64,000 bases of DNA, taken from assembly GCA_007922305.1 (NCBI GenBank), contig ML677334.1, forward strand, positions 57,729,967 through 57,793,966. The letters run 5' to 3'. The notes beneath the pieces were generated by a model, which saw only the letters and a program-made list of their open reading frames with translations, was not told where the DNA came from and ran no database searches. This document shows positions 44,501-54,251 of the stretch, piece by piece. The translations under genes and the position numbers were made by a program. The stretch is from Dermatemys mawii. Lineage: Eukaryota; Chordata; Testudines; Dermatemydidae. Numbering within the stretch: position 1 is the stretch's first letter; every line of letters begins with the position of its first letter.

Positions 44501-47500
44501 TACAATTCTCCTTTTGCAAGGGCTAATTTAAGGCAAACTTCTGCATCACTGAAGTCCCCTGGGAGTTTTGCTATTGACTCTTATGAGCATAACATCAAGC
44601 CCCTATGGATTTTTTTCTGGTAGTACTAACATATAGTTGGCTATAGGACTGGGAGCAACTTGCTTGATGCAAAATTCCCTGAAGTTCTAGAATGGTGGAA
44701 ATGCCACTAGATGAATACTGAAGGTGGGATTTTCAAAAGAAATCAGCATTGGCCTAATTTTCCCATTGAAGTTGAGGGCTTTTGAAAATCCCATCCTCAG
44801 AAAACTACATTATTTGTAAGTAAGTACTATACTCAACTGCTCTTCCCAAAGATTGTAATAATCACAATAGTAATGATTTAAGTAAGACATTAGCAACCAA
44901 CCCAGTATAGCAAAAGGCATTGAGGTTTGAGAGGTAAAATACCTATGATTTCATCTAGCGTATCTCTTGTCAGTGATGGCTTGTTCACTATTTTTTATTT
45001 TTATGGATACTATAGACAATTTATTGGCAATAAGTTAATTTTGCTTTTGATTTCATGACTGTCATGTATCATTAACTCTCTGGTATGTGCAACACACACT
45101 TGAACCAGAGTATCCAAACTCATATAACATATTTTAGAAAGCTACTATTCCCTTGCTTTCTTTTTCCCTCTGATTAGCTGCATTAGCCTCTTGTATTGTA
45201 TCCTCTTTCTATTTCTACTACGCCAATGATCTTTGCATCTAATGCCTGTGGAATGTTTTAGTCCCAAATCCAGCTTCTGCTAAGATCAGGCCTAAACTCA
45301 AAATGGGGTCACGCTGCGAAGTCTAAATGGGGATTCCATCTTCTCTCAAGTTTGGGTTGTTCACATCTGATATATTGATTTTGTGTACAGTAGACTCTCA
45401 ATTATTCAGGATGATAGGGAAAAAATTAATCCTGGTTAATAAAATCCCGGATAATCACCATCCATAGGAAATATGGGGGAGGGAGTTGTTGGTTCACCAC
45501 CCACTCTGTGCCGGGGGGAGGAGGTGTTGGTTCACTGGCTGCCCTGCGCCCTAGTGGGTTTTTTTTTTTCTTTTTTTTTTTTGTGCTTGGGGTGGCAACA
45601 AACCCAGAGCCGGCCCTGCGAGTTACACGTATTTTTTTTTTTGACATCCTGGTTAATCCACAACCTGGTTAACCCAATCCTGGATAATCGAGAGTCTACT
45701 GTATTATAAAAATACAGTTTAACTGCAAAATTCAGTTTGGACCCAAACTTTTCATTGGTTGTTTTGATGAGAGATTTTTGGTTCATGCTCAGTTGTTAGC
45801 TTTAACTGAAATATGGCTAGAATACTTGAGCTAACGTGATTAAATAATTTGCACGCTCAAAACTCATAGTTGCCTACAATAAATTTCTTCAGAATCTGAC
45901 CTGCTCTCTTTTGCAAGTCCAAATACCAATGAGCATTCGCCAATTACTCTATTTTATTTTTGTTCACTGAATTTTAACCAACAAGGTTAATTAATAATTA
46001 ATAATCAATAAATGAAATAAATTAACCTTTTTCGAGTCAGTTTACTCTAGATACAGTTTATTCCCACTGGACCAAATTGTGGCCCCCCAAAGGAGTTTTG
46101 ACATCAGCTTAAAAGGAACTAGACTTTCCCCCAAGGTATATAATCCCTTTACTTTGCAACTAGAATAAATTATCCTTCATTGCGTCATTGAAATTCAGTT
46201 TGGTACAAAAACACAAAATGAAGGGGTGTGCGGAAAGAAGAATGAAGTGGAGACAATACAACTGATTTCTTCTCTGATCATCATTAGGCTCCTTTATTGT
46301 CTATCCCTTTCTTCCACCTCCCACTCGATGTTATCTGCCTAGAAAGCCGCTCTCATAGGTGGCAATAAAACTGGTGAGTCCTATTAGCTTTTCAGACTTC
46401 AGGTCCATTCTTTCTTCAAACAACATCAGGCAATTATACAAGATTGTGAAGTTATTTCATTCATAAATATTTCAAGAGGGAAAGCCAAAAAAACCAAAAA
46501 CCCACATGTAGAGAACAGAAGTTTTGGAAATAAAAACAGGTAAGAGGAGCAGGAGCTAGAAACCAGCTATGTTACCATTTGAACACAATTTTAGTTCAAG
46601 AAGATCTAATTGTTTACACTAGCTAGGTCACATCATAACTACCTTTTCTTTTCCACTTTTCTGTTTTAGCCGCCTGTTGTATTTTATCATAAACCTAGCT
46701 GGTTAGCTCTTTGGGCCAGGGATTCTCTTCATTACTCATTTCTACAGCATCTAGCATAATGGGTCCCTGACCCTCAGTTGGACCAGTACAAACTGTAATT
46801 CAATAATAATACAAAAATAGAGATTTTTATTATCATCTGACCATAAGAAAATACCTTCAGGGTCATATAAAGTGCTTCAGTAGGCACATTTAAAATGTTA
46901 AGCCTCGTATGCTTATGACAATTAGTCAACAGATCTCAAAAAAGTCTTCCGCCTTCCATAACTTTATCATGGCAATCTCCTGTCTCCTGTGACCATAACA
47001 ATCCTTTTTCTAGGCCTCTAATTTTCAGTTAAAGGGCACACTCAATGCAAGTTAAACACCAGAAAAAATAGGCCTTAGCCATAATGCATGTCGTAACAGC
47101 AGCAACGATAAAGCTTTTAGACTTGATTTGTGATGTAAATGGCTGAGCAGGTAGCAAGGATAGGCTCTGTGATGCTGGGAAGCATACACTGCACAGAAGG
47201 TAGGGAATTATTTCAGATAGATAGAACCATTCAGTGGAGTCCAAAGAACATGGCTTCACATCTGTGCTGCTACTTAACATTGCACACTGTCTACTACCGA
47301 TATATACCTGACTGTCAAGATAAAGTGTTTATGTGGATATTTATCATCACAGGAAAACCACACAATTTGGGGAGATCCATGAGCTCACAACAGATGAACA
47401 ATTTGTGGAAGGGGTCTACAGGATTGAGTTTGACACCAGCTCTTACTGGAAGGGACTTGGCCTTTCTCCATTCCATGAATATGCTGATGTGAGTATTCAT

Positions 47501-48902
47501 GAATATGCCTTACGTCTAACATATTGAGCAGAGCATCCACTTAACAATAAAAAAGTACATATTCCTGTAATGCACAAAGAGTAGCATTATACATTGCAGC
47601 GTTTCACCATATCATATAGCATCATCTGGACAAAAACTACAATACATACAATTGGAACCAAATGTTCCTTTGTAAGTTAATAGGCCAAATTCTCTGCTAG
47701 TGTAAATGTGCAAAACTCCACTGAAGTCAGTGGAGCTGTGCCCGTTCACCCCAATAGAGAATGTGACCTAAATTGGTGCACTATTCAAAAACATTAAAGA
47801 TTTAAAATGTTCTGCAATATGGAAATGTAAAATGAAAATCTTTGCTGGGATGCATGCAAGACATCGGAGCCCCATAGTGAATGGTATAACATAAATTGGA
47901 AAAGGTCTCTATTTACAACAGAGGCATTTTCTTGGTTTCAATAGCAATTCCAGTTTCAGTAATCTGGAAATCACTGAAATATCTTCCATCTGATGTGCAG
48001 CCACAGAAAGTCAGACATATTATCCAGTATTTTTTGCCTATACGTCATTTGTTAGTAAAGTTCAAAGTGCATTTTTCCCCAGATCATATCTAAAGTATGT
48101 GACAGAGAAAACTGCAGCAAACAACTTCTAGGAATAAATTTTAAGGGAAAGGGAAAAAAAGACAAGATTTTCAAGGCTATTCTAGCCAAATTTCCAGAAG
48201 AACTGAGGTGTAATTGTGCCTCATGTTTTCCTTGGCTGACTGCCCAGAACTTCTATTTTTTTAATATTGTAGAATGTTTATATAGTGCTTCCAGGAAAAA
48301 ACAGCCTTATTTGCAGCTTGCCATTAAGTTCTATTCAAATTTCCTAAAAGACTGACTCAGCTATTCTGAGAACATCTACAATACTTTGTAGATTGCATTT
48401 TAAATCACAAGCTTGTTTTATGCTGCTAGGGCCTGAGCCTGCAAGGTACCGAGAATGCTTCCACTCTCTTCTGAGAGCACCACGCAGGATGGAGGGGTAA
48501 AGGCCTAATCCAAAGCCCAGTGAAGTCAATGAGACTCTTTCCACTCACTTCAATGAGCTTTGGATTAGGCCCTGAACCCTCTCTAATAGATGCTTCGAGT
48601 TATCAAGGCATTAATCTGTTAGAATATCTTGCATCTACTTTATTAGGTTTGCATAGTTAATGAAAAATAAAACCTATAACTGAAAGAGATCATCCAAATA
48701 CTACTCCAGGGAAGACTATATGCTAAATCTAACACTGAGGTAGTTCTAGAGCATACATGTTGTGCTTCAAGATTACATGTATTTTCTTTTCCAGGTGGTT
48801 TTTACTGCTAATGATGCCGGTCATCATCATTACACCATTGCTGCTCTCCTCAGTCCTTTCTCTTTTTCAACTACTGCTGTAGTCAGTAACCCAGAGGAAT
48901 AA
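38446..48902 (+). CDS. TTR: Transthyretin (prealbumin), complete, 4 exons
   Basis: Secreted homotetrameric carrier of thyroid hormone that also binds retinol-binding protein; made in liver and choroid plexus. Exons 38446-38514, 39479-39618, 47353-47488 and 48795-48902 join in frame to 150 codons plus TAA, the length of chicken TTR. A signal peptide of about 20 residues ([20 protein letters not shown]) precedes the mature chain. Ligand-pocket residues known from human are kept: the Lys in MVKVLDAV (human Lys15), the Glu in FGEIHE (Glu54), and the Ser and second Thr in SFSTTAVV (Ser117, Thr119). The Cys in SKCPLM (Cys10) is also present. The mature N-terminus is three residues longer than in mammals (VSHGSVDSK), as in birds and reptiles. 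Intron 2 is unusually long (7.7 kb) and full of repeats. All splice sites are GT-AG. Confidence 0.98.
38790..38990 (-). repeat. MIR SINE in TTR intron 1
   Basis: The words GGGCTCTAATCTTGGTTCTG, AGGCAAGTCTCTTTGATTCG and CTGTAAAAGAGGGATAATTT are MIR-like. The copy lies wholly in intron 1. Confidence 0.65.
39479..39618 (+). CDS. TTR: TTR exon 2
   Basis: The acceptor CTCAAG and donor GTAAGT give 140 bp, nine more than the human exon. The extra codons are at the 5' side and give the longer sauropsid N-terminus. It encodes [20 protein letters not shown] through WQDFATG. Confidence 0.97.
40197..40385 (+). repeat. MIR SINE
   Basis: CCCATTTTACAGATAGGGAA, CTGAGACACAGCAAGATTAA and GTGGCTAGCCCAAGGGCAAA are the MIR core in clear form. 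An upstream part with TCCTCAAAACTCCCCTGTGA belongs to the same element. Confidence 0.85.
40469..40591. mobile_element. TA-flanked MITE (AGGGTGACCAGAT family), copy 2
   Basis: The ends GGGTGACCAGAT and TCTGGTCACCC have TA on each side (40467-40468 and 40592-40593). The core is inverted relative to the copies at 2457 and 63605. Confidence 0.8.
43435..43535 (-). repeat. Interspersed repeat fragment (GTGCCACAGGACTCTTTGTC family)
   Basis: The words CGACGAAGTGGGTATTAGCC, CACGAAAGCTTATGCTCTAA and CTTTAAGGTGCCACAGGACT match, in reverse, the fragment at 3599-3668. Confidence 0.7.
45388..45701. mobile_element. Tigger/pogo-like MITE with TA target site
   Basis: The inverted ends are CAGTAGACTCTCAATTATTC and GATAATCGAGAGTCTACTG, with TA at 45386-45387 and 45702-45703. 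The ends resemble TcMar-Tigger termini. A T-rich tract followed by GGTGGCAACAAACCCAGAGC and CGGCCCTG at about 45560-45620 looks like a second element nested inside. Confidence 0.75.
47353..47488 (+). CDS. TTR: TTR exon 3
   Basis: The exon is 136 bp, the same length as the human exon, with acceptor ATCACAG and donor GTGAGT. It encodes [20 protein letters not shown] through SPFHEYAD. Confidence 0.97.
48502..48571. repeat. Palindromic MITE in TTR intron 3
   Basis: GGCCTAATCCAAAGC (48502-48516) and GCTTTGGATTAGGCC (48557-48571) are exact inverses; the core has GAAGTCAATGAGACTC. Confidence 0.8.
48795..48902 (+). CDS. TTR: TTR exon 4 and stop
   Basis: It has 35 codons and TAA after the acceptor TTTTCCAG. 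It encodes [20 protein letters not shown] and then [15 protein letters not shown]. Three consecutive His replace the RRY-preceding residues of human TTR. Confidence 0.97.
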   Translation: MVFTANDAGHHHYTIAALLSPFSFSTTAVVSNPEE

Positions 48903-49048
48903 GTATACACCAAAATCATCCCAAAATATGCTCCACTGATAGAATTCCCAGAAGTTTTTAGGAGGAGGTTATTTCCTATAACTAATGGCATGCCTTTTGA
49001 TTCAGTAGCTTTATCATTTTGTAACCCCGCTAAAAACTCAGGCAAGTC

Positions 49049-49054
49049 AATAAA
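49049..49054 (+). terminator. TTR: TTR polyadenylation signal
   Basis: AATAAA lies 147 bp after the stop codon and is followed by a GT/T-rich stretch (GTTGTGATTTTC). The short 3' UTR matches that of other TTR genes. Confidence 0.85.
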
Positions 49055-49409
49055 CATTTAAAGAAGAAACAGTTGTGATTTTCTCAGTGATGTTTTACTT
49101 CACTCAGAAGGGACACATTTGTGAGCAAATGCAAAAGAAACTTTGTGTTAACAAAAAAACACCACTGACCAGCCACTCAGTACACATCACCCTCGACTTG
49201 GTACAGTAAATCAATAACTGGGCCCGTCCCTACACTGTTAGACAACAGATCAATTCATTGTTTTATTCTGTGGTGTCTGGTGTCTGAAAGAAGTTAATTT
49301 TTGCATAGTATGCAGTGAATATCAAGAGTTATATTCACCTGTCAGCATACGTGCTTAAAATCCCAGAGAGAGCTGAATTAATTTTAATGAAATAAGTCAT
49401 ATTTATTTA

Positions 49410-49565
49410 TTTGTTTCATAGCAATGACATGGGACCAACTGACAATGGGGCCCCAATGTGCTAGGTGTTACACAAACACAGAAAAGACAATCACAGCATA
49501 TAAAAGTTTATAATCTCAACAGAAAAGACAGATGATGACTGGCAAGGGAAAGGGGATATAGCATA
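49410..49565. repeat. Interspersed repeat downstream of TTR
   Basis: GGGGCCCCAATGTGCTAGGT and GTTACACAAACACAGAAAAG resemble an amniote repeat with the word GCCCCATTGTGCTAGG. Related fragments occur near 12150-12195 and 30830-30880. The family name is not certain. Confidence 0.5.
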
Positions 49566-49596
49566 CAAGCAAGGTGAACAGAGTGATGGTTTTTAT

Positions 49597-51990
49597 AAGA
49601 ACAGCCATGCTGGGTCAGAGCAAAGGTCCATCTAGCCCAATATTCTGTTTTCCGGCAGTGGCCAATGCCAGATTCCCCAGAGGGAATGAACAGAACAGGT
49701 AATCATCAAGTGACCCATCTCTGTTGCCCATTCACAGTTTCTGGCAAACAGAGTCTAGGGCAGGAAGCTCAAACATGCAGCTCTTGTGTGCGGCCCGCCA
49801 AGCTCCCCCCGCCTCTCTGCCTACCTCCAGACTCCTGTGTGCTCCCTGTGGCACCGCTCACTGTGCACTGCTCTCTGAAGTGGCTGCAGCACATCCCTTC
49901 AGGCTGCGGGAGGGCTCCTGCATCGCCCCCCCCGCCCCCACATAGCTCCCATTGGCTGGGAACAGAACCGCAGCCAACGGGAGCTTCATGGGAGGTACCT
50001 GAAGGAGCGGCAAGAGCAGCATGGAACCCTTAGCCCCCGCTCCCTTCAGGGGCTGCAGGGACCGGTTCCAGCTGCTTCCTGGAGCGGAGCGGTGCAGGGC
50101 TGGGGCCGGAGCCGGGGCCAGGGCCAGGGCGGGGCCTTGTGGAAGGGGGGCAGCAGGAGGGTATCAATGATGCAGCCCTTGGGTGAATGCACTAGTCTTC
50201 ATGTGGCCCTCATGGTCATTTGAGTTTGAGACCCCTGGTCTAGGGACACCATCCCTGCCCATTCTGCTTAGTAGCCATTGATGGGCCTATTCTCCATGCA
50301 TGTATATAGTTCTTTACTGAACTCTGTTATGGTCTTAGCCTTCATAACATCCTCTGGCAAGGAGGTCCACAGGTTGACTGTGCGTTATGTGAAAAAACAC
50401 TTCCTTTTGTTTTAAAGCTGCTGCCTATTGATTTCATTTGGTGATCCTAGTTCTTGTGTTATGAAGAGTAAATAACACTTCCTTACTTACTTTCTCTACA
50501 CCCATCATGATTTTATAGACCCACCTTAGTCATCTCTTTTCCAAGCTGAAAAGTCCCAGTTTTATTACTCTCTCCTCATACAGAACCCATTCCATACCCC
50601 TACACATTTTTTTTGCCCTTTTCCAAGACTTTTCCAATTCCAATATATATTTTTTGAGATGGGGTGACCATATCTGCATGCAGTACTCAGGATGTGGATT
50701 TACTATGGATTTATTTAGAGGCAATATGATATTTTCTGTCTTATTATCTATCTTTTTCTTAATGATTCCCAGCATGCTATTTGCTTTTTTGACTGCCACT
50801 GCAACTTGAGTGGATGTTTTCAGAGAACTATGCACAATAACTCAAAAATCTCTTTCTTGAGTGGTAACAGCTAATTTAGACCCCCATCATTTTATACATA
50901 TGGTTGGGATTATGTTTTCCAATGCACTTTACTTTGCATTTATCAACATTGTATTGCATCTGCCATTTTGTTGCCCAGTCACCCAGTTTTGTGAGCTCCC
51001 CTTGTAGCTCTATGCATTCTGCTCACGTAGTTTTGTAATTACTCAAGACAGTACAAACAGTACTGTATAAATTTTGCCACCTCACTATTTACCCCCTTTT
51101 CCAAATAATTTATGAATACATTGAATAGGATTGGTCCCAGTAGAGAGCACTAGGGACACCACTATTTTCCTCTCTCCATTCAGAAAACTGACCATTTATT
51201 GCTACCCTTTGTTTCCTATCTTTTCACCAGTTACCAGTTCATGAGAGGACCTTTCCTCTTACCCTGTGATAGCTTACTTTGCTTAAGAGCCTTTGATGAG
51301 GGACCTTGTCAAAGACTTTCTGAAAAGCTAGGTACATTTTATTTACTGGATTCCCCTTGTCCACATGTTTGTTGACCCTCTCAAAGAATTCTGGTAGGTT
51401 GGTGAGGCATGATTTCCCTTTACAAAAACCATGTTGACTCTACTCCAACAAATTATGTTCATCTATGTGTCTGAAACTGTAGTAAAGAACAAAATTGTCA
51501 ATGAGATTGCCTAGTACAGAGGTAAGGCTTACTGGCTTGTAATTGCCGGGATCACCTCTGGCACCCTTTTTAAAAATTGGCATCACATAGCTATCCTCCA
51601 GTCATTTTGTACAGAAGCTGATTTAAATGATAGGTTACAAACTACAGTAGTTCTGCAATTTCACATTTGAGCTCCTCAGAACACTTGGGTGAATACCATC
51701 TGTTCCTGGTGATTTATTACTATTTACTTTATCAATTTGTTCCAAAACCTCCTCTAATGGCACCTCAGTTTGGGACAGTTCCTTGGATTTGTCACCTAAA
51801 AAGAATGGGTCAGGTTTGGGAATCTCCCTCACAGCTTCAGCTGTGAAGACTGCTGCAAAGAATTCATTTAGTTTCTCCATAAGGGCCTTATTGTCCTTAA
51901 GTGCTCTTTTAGCATCTCAATCGTCCAGTGGCTCTACTGGTTGTTTAGCAGGTTTCCTGCTTCTGATGTACTTTCAAAAATTAATAGCAA
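49597..51990 (-). mobile_element. CR1 LINE, reverse orientation, with nested hAT element
   Basis: The 3' end reads (reversed) from 49597 with CAAAGGTCCATCTAGCCCAA and continues to 49760. The hAT-like element at 49761-50237 interrupts it, and CR1 text resumes to about 51990. On the minus strand, 51880-51635 encodes the reverse-transcriptase block containing NSNKSPGTDGIHPSVL, and 50835-50530 encodes the ORF2 C-terminus. The frames are broken, so the copy is inactive. Confidence 0.85.
49761..50237. mobile_element. hAT-like element nested in CR1, 8-bp target duplication
   Basis: It ends in ATTTGAGTTTGAGACCCCTG, the reverse of the left end at 5657. The other end reads CAGGAAGCTCAAAC, a diverged form. 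The octamer GTCTAGGG flanks both sides (49753-49760 and 50238-50245). Same family as 5657-6105, opposite orientation. Confidence 0.85.
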
Positions 51991-52609
51991 ATATTTTTGT
52001 CTTTGGCTAGCTGTTCTTCAAAAAAAAAAAATTTTTTGGCATTATATTTTTACACTTCATGGGACAGAGGTTATGTTCATTTCTATTTTCCTCCCTGAGA
52101 TTAAATTTTCACTTTTTAAAAGATGCCTTTTTGTCTCTTACGGTTTCTTTTACTTTATTGTAAAGTTCATCATAATGAACTTTTGTTCAAAATGCTAAAT
52201 GGATACAAACATTTGACAGAATTCAGTTAATGTATACCATTTGTAAATTTTCTCAAACATCTCTGCATTTGCCAAGTTCAGGTGGCAGTAGACATAATGA
52301 AAGAAGGATTATCCCTATTTGAAACAAGAAAGTATCCCAGCTGGCCCCTTTTAATGCCACAGTGATCTTATACCCAAACTTGATCTTCTGAAGATTTTTA
52401 GCTGGAATTCTATGAAACTTCACGTTAGTTCAATCCAGACCTCATATGGAAAAAGACTGCAAAATTTCACTATCAGTCACACCACCAAATGGCTATATAG
52501 ATCAAGTAATATCTGTTTTTCCCCTCAGCTTTAAGGAGAAGTGCTAAGACAGAAGCATGACCTTTTAACAAAGTTATCTGCGTAACAACTCAAAGAAATC
52601 TTCTAAAGT

Positions 52610-54018
52610 CAGCATGGGTTAAGATGGAGACTGATTGTGTGTGATTCTGTTGAAGTCATAGAGAAATTAGTTTTTTTGGAGGGGAGGAAGGGAGGGCAAT
52701 CATTTGTCTAGACTGGTAGATTAGGCTGTTGGACTGAATGTGTTTTGTTCTAGTGGGATTGCAGTGACTCTACAGGCAGCTAATGCAATAGCACTTCTCA
52801 AAAATAAATCAGTGCTCATTTTTTAGTGACCTTGTAGTTTAAATTCTTTAAATTGAGAGCTTGTTCAGAAGAATGGATAACAAGTGAATTAATAAATTAC
52901 ATAAGTACTGCAGCAACAATTAACTGTTTTAATGTCCCTGATTTCTGGACTCTGCCTTTGTTACACAACTCTCATAAACATAAGTCAAATATTTTCATGT
53001 GGTGCGGTTTCAATGCAATGTTTCAAAGGTATCCAGCTTTTGTAAATCTTATTTGCACCAGAGCTTGAAAAACAGTATGTTTGCACTTGCTATGGATATA
53101 CCCAATAACTACATATTTGACAATAACAACTGCATACAGACAACAAAAATGTGCTTACCTAGCCACAGTCAGTTATCCACCCAACTCTAAGTTTAACAGA
53201 GCTGACGACTGAATGCAGGTGTTAAAAACAAAGACTGCAAAAACCAAGTCCTTATTCCTGGGCACTGTACGGAGCACAGCGTCTTAAAATATTTTTCCAT
53301 CCAGGACTCTCTAACTCATCACATGTTCTTGTCCTGACCGCAGTCCCACAATCCTTTCTGGCCCCATTCCACAATCTGTTGGGGGTCAAAGCAAGAAACC
53401 ATGGCTGTTGCAATGGTGGGAACCGATGAGGTGTAGGGTGATGCGGGAGGGTGTTTAGGAGACTTCTGGAGTAGTAACAATGACAGTATTTAGATCACAA
53501 GTTGATTGTACCCTGAAAACAGGTAGTTAGATGCCCAAACACAACTTGCAGCAGGGGGCATGGATGGGAGGTAGGCAAGTTGAAGCATCAGAGGAGGTGG
53601 TCAGACACAGCTGAACAAGTCTGGAGAGGCAGTCTAAGAAGATGAAGTGGCCACATTGTTGAAAGCAGCACTGAAGTCAAAGAACGAGAAGGGTGACAGT
53701 TTTCATCAGATAAACTGAGAGGTTGCTGATTCTATGGATGAGAGTATTTTCCATGCTATGACCAGAATGAAATCCATACTGAAAATTAAAAGTATATTAT
53801 TGTGCAACAGAGAAGAAAAATCTACTTTCTCACACATTGTCAAGATCACAAACAGTACAGCACATCTTCAAACACAGTTTAAACAGAACAGGAAACATGC
53901 AGGGGAATAGGCCAAGCAATTGTAATCAGTGGATCAGTGACGCAAAAAGTGATCCAAGTTATTTTACATAAGATAATGCATCAGACTAATCTCCACTGAC
54001 AAGGTTCATGTTTGTGTG
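52610..54018 (+). repeat. Left flank of TTR-locus duplication, copy 2
   Basis: Homologous by eye to parts of 34660-35030 and 37980-38183. Near the promoter, GGAAACATGCAGGGGAATAG matches GGAAACATGCCTGGGAGTAG near 38011, and CTAATCTCCACTGACAAGGT matches the text before 38190. The copy lacks the repeats inserted in copy 1. No coding sequence was seen. Confidence 0.7.
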
Positions 54019-54124
54019 GGTTACTTATTCTCTTATTATTTCCTAAGTAAACCATCAGAATCAGCAGCTTTGAAGTCATATTGCATTTGATAAGCAGCCT
54101 AATTTGAGGGAATTGGGTATAAAA
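54019..54124 (+). promoter_or_regulatory. Promoter of the duplicated TTR, without the MITE
   Basis: GGTTACTTATTCTC (54019-54032) is followed almost directly by TTTCCTAAGTAAACCATCAG. The words AATCAGCAGCTTTGAAGTC and TATAAAATCCCAAATCCCAT (TATAAAA at 54118-54124) follow. The spacing between the HNF1-like and FOXA-like blocks is the ancestral, mammal-like one. Confidence 0.75.
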
Positions 54125-54179
54125 TCCCAAATCCCATCAGTTTCTAGTTGCTAGCCATGAGACTCAAACCACAAGCAGA

Positions 54180-54251
54180 ATGGCTTTTCGTTCTTTGCTC
54201 CTTGTTGTTTTTTGGTATTTGTTGGTATTTTTCCCTGAAGCTGTGTCACTG
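54180..54251 (+). pseudogene. TTR duplicate exon 1 (open)
   Basis: It has 24 codons reading MAFRSLLLVVFWYLLVFF then PEAVSL, still a plausible signal peptide. It is one codon longer than the functional exon and differs from it at many positions. The donor GTAAGT is intact. Confidence 0.9.

Larger units (their letters stand above)
39619..47352 (+). other. TTR: TTR intron 2 (7.7 kb)
   Basis: No coding sequence was seen. It contains a MIR, a TA-flanked MITE, a repeat with an ACCACTGGGCTATAGGA word near 41330-41720, a GTGCCACAGGACTCTTTGTC repeat near 43440-43530, and a Tigger-like element. The intron is several times longer than in human; the length is only partly explained by these insertions. 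Confidence 0.8.

Noticed and set aside
47139..47492. 117-codon frame overlapping TTR exon 3
   Set aside because: It is an out-of-frame shadow; the exon 3 frame is set by the splice junction and the conserved TTR sequence.
49665..50033. 122-codon frame downstream of TTR
   Set aside because: It crosses from CR1 3' sequence into a nested hAT element, so it cannot be a gene.
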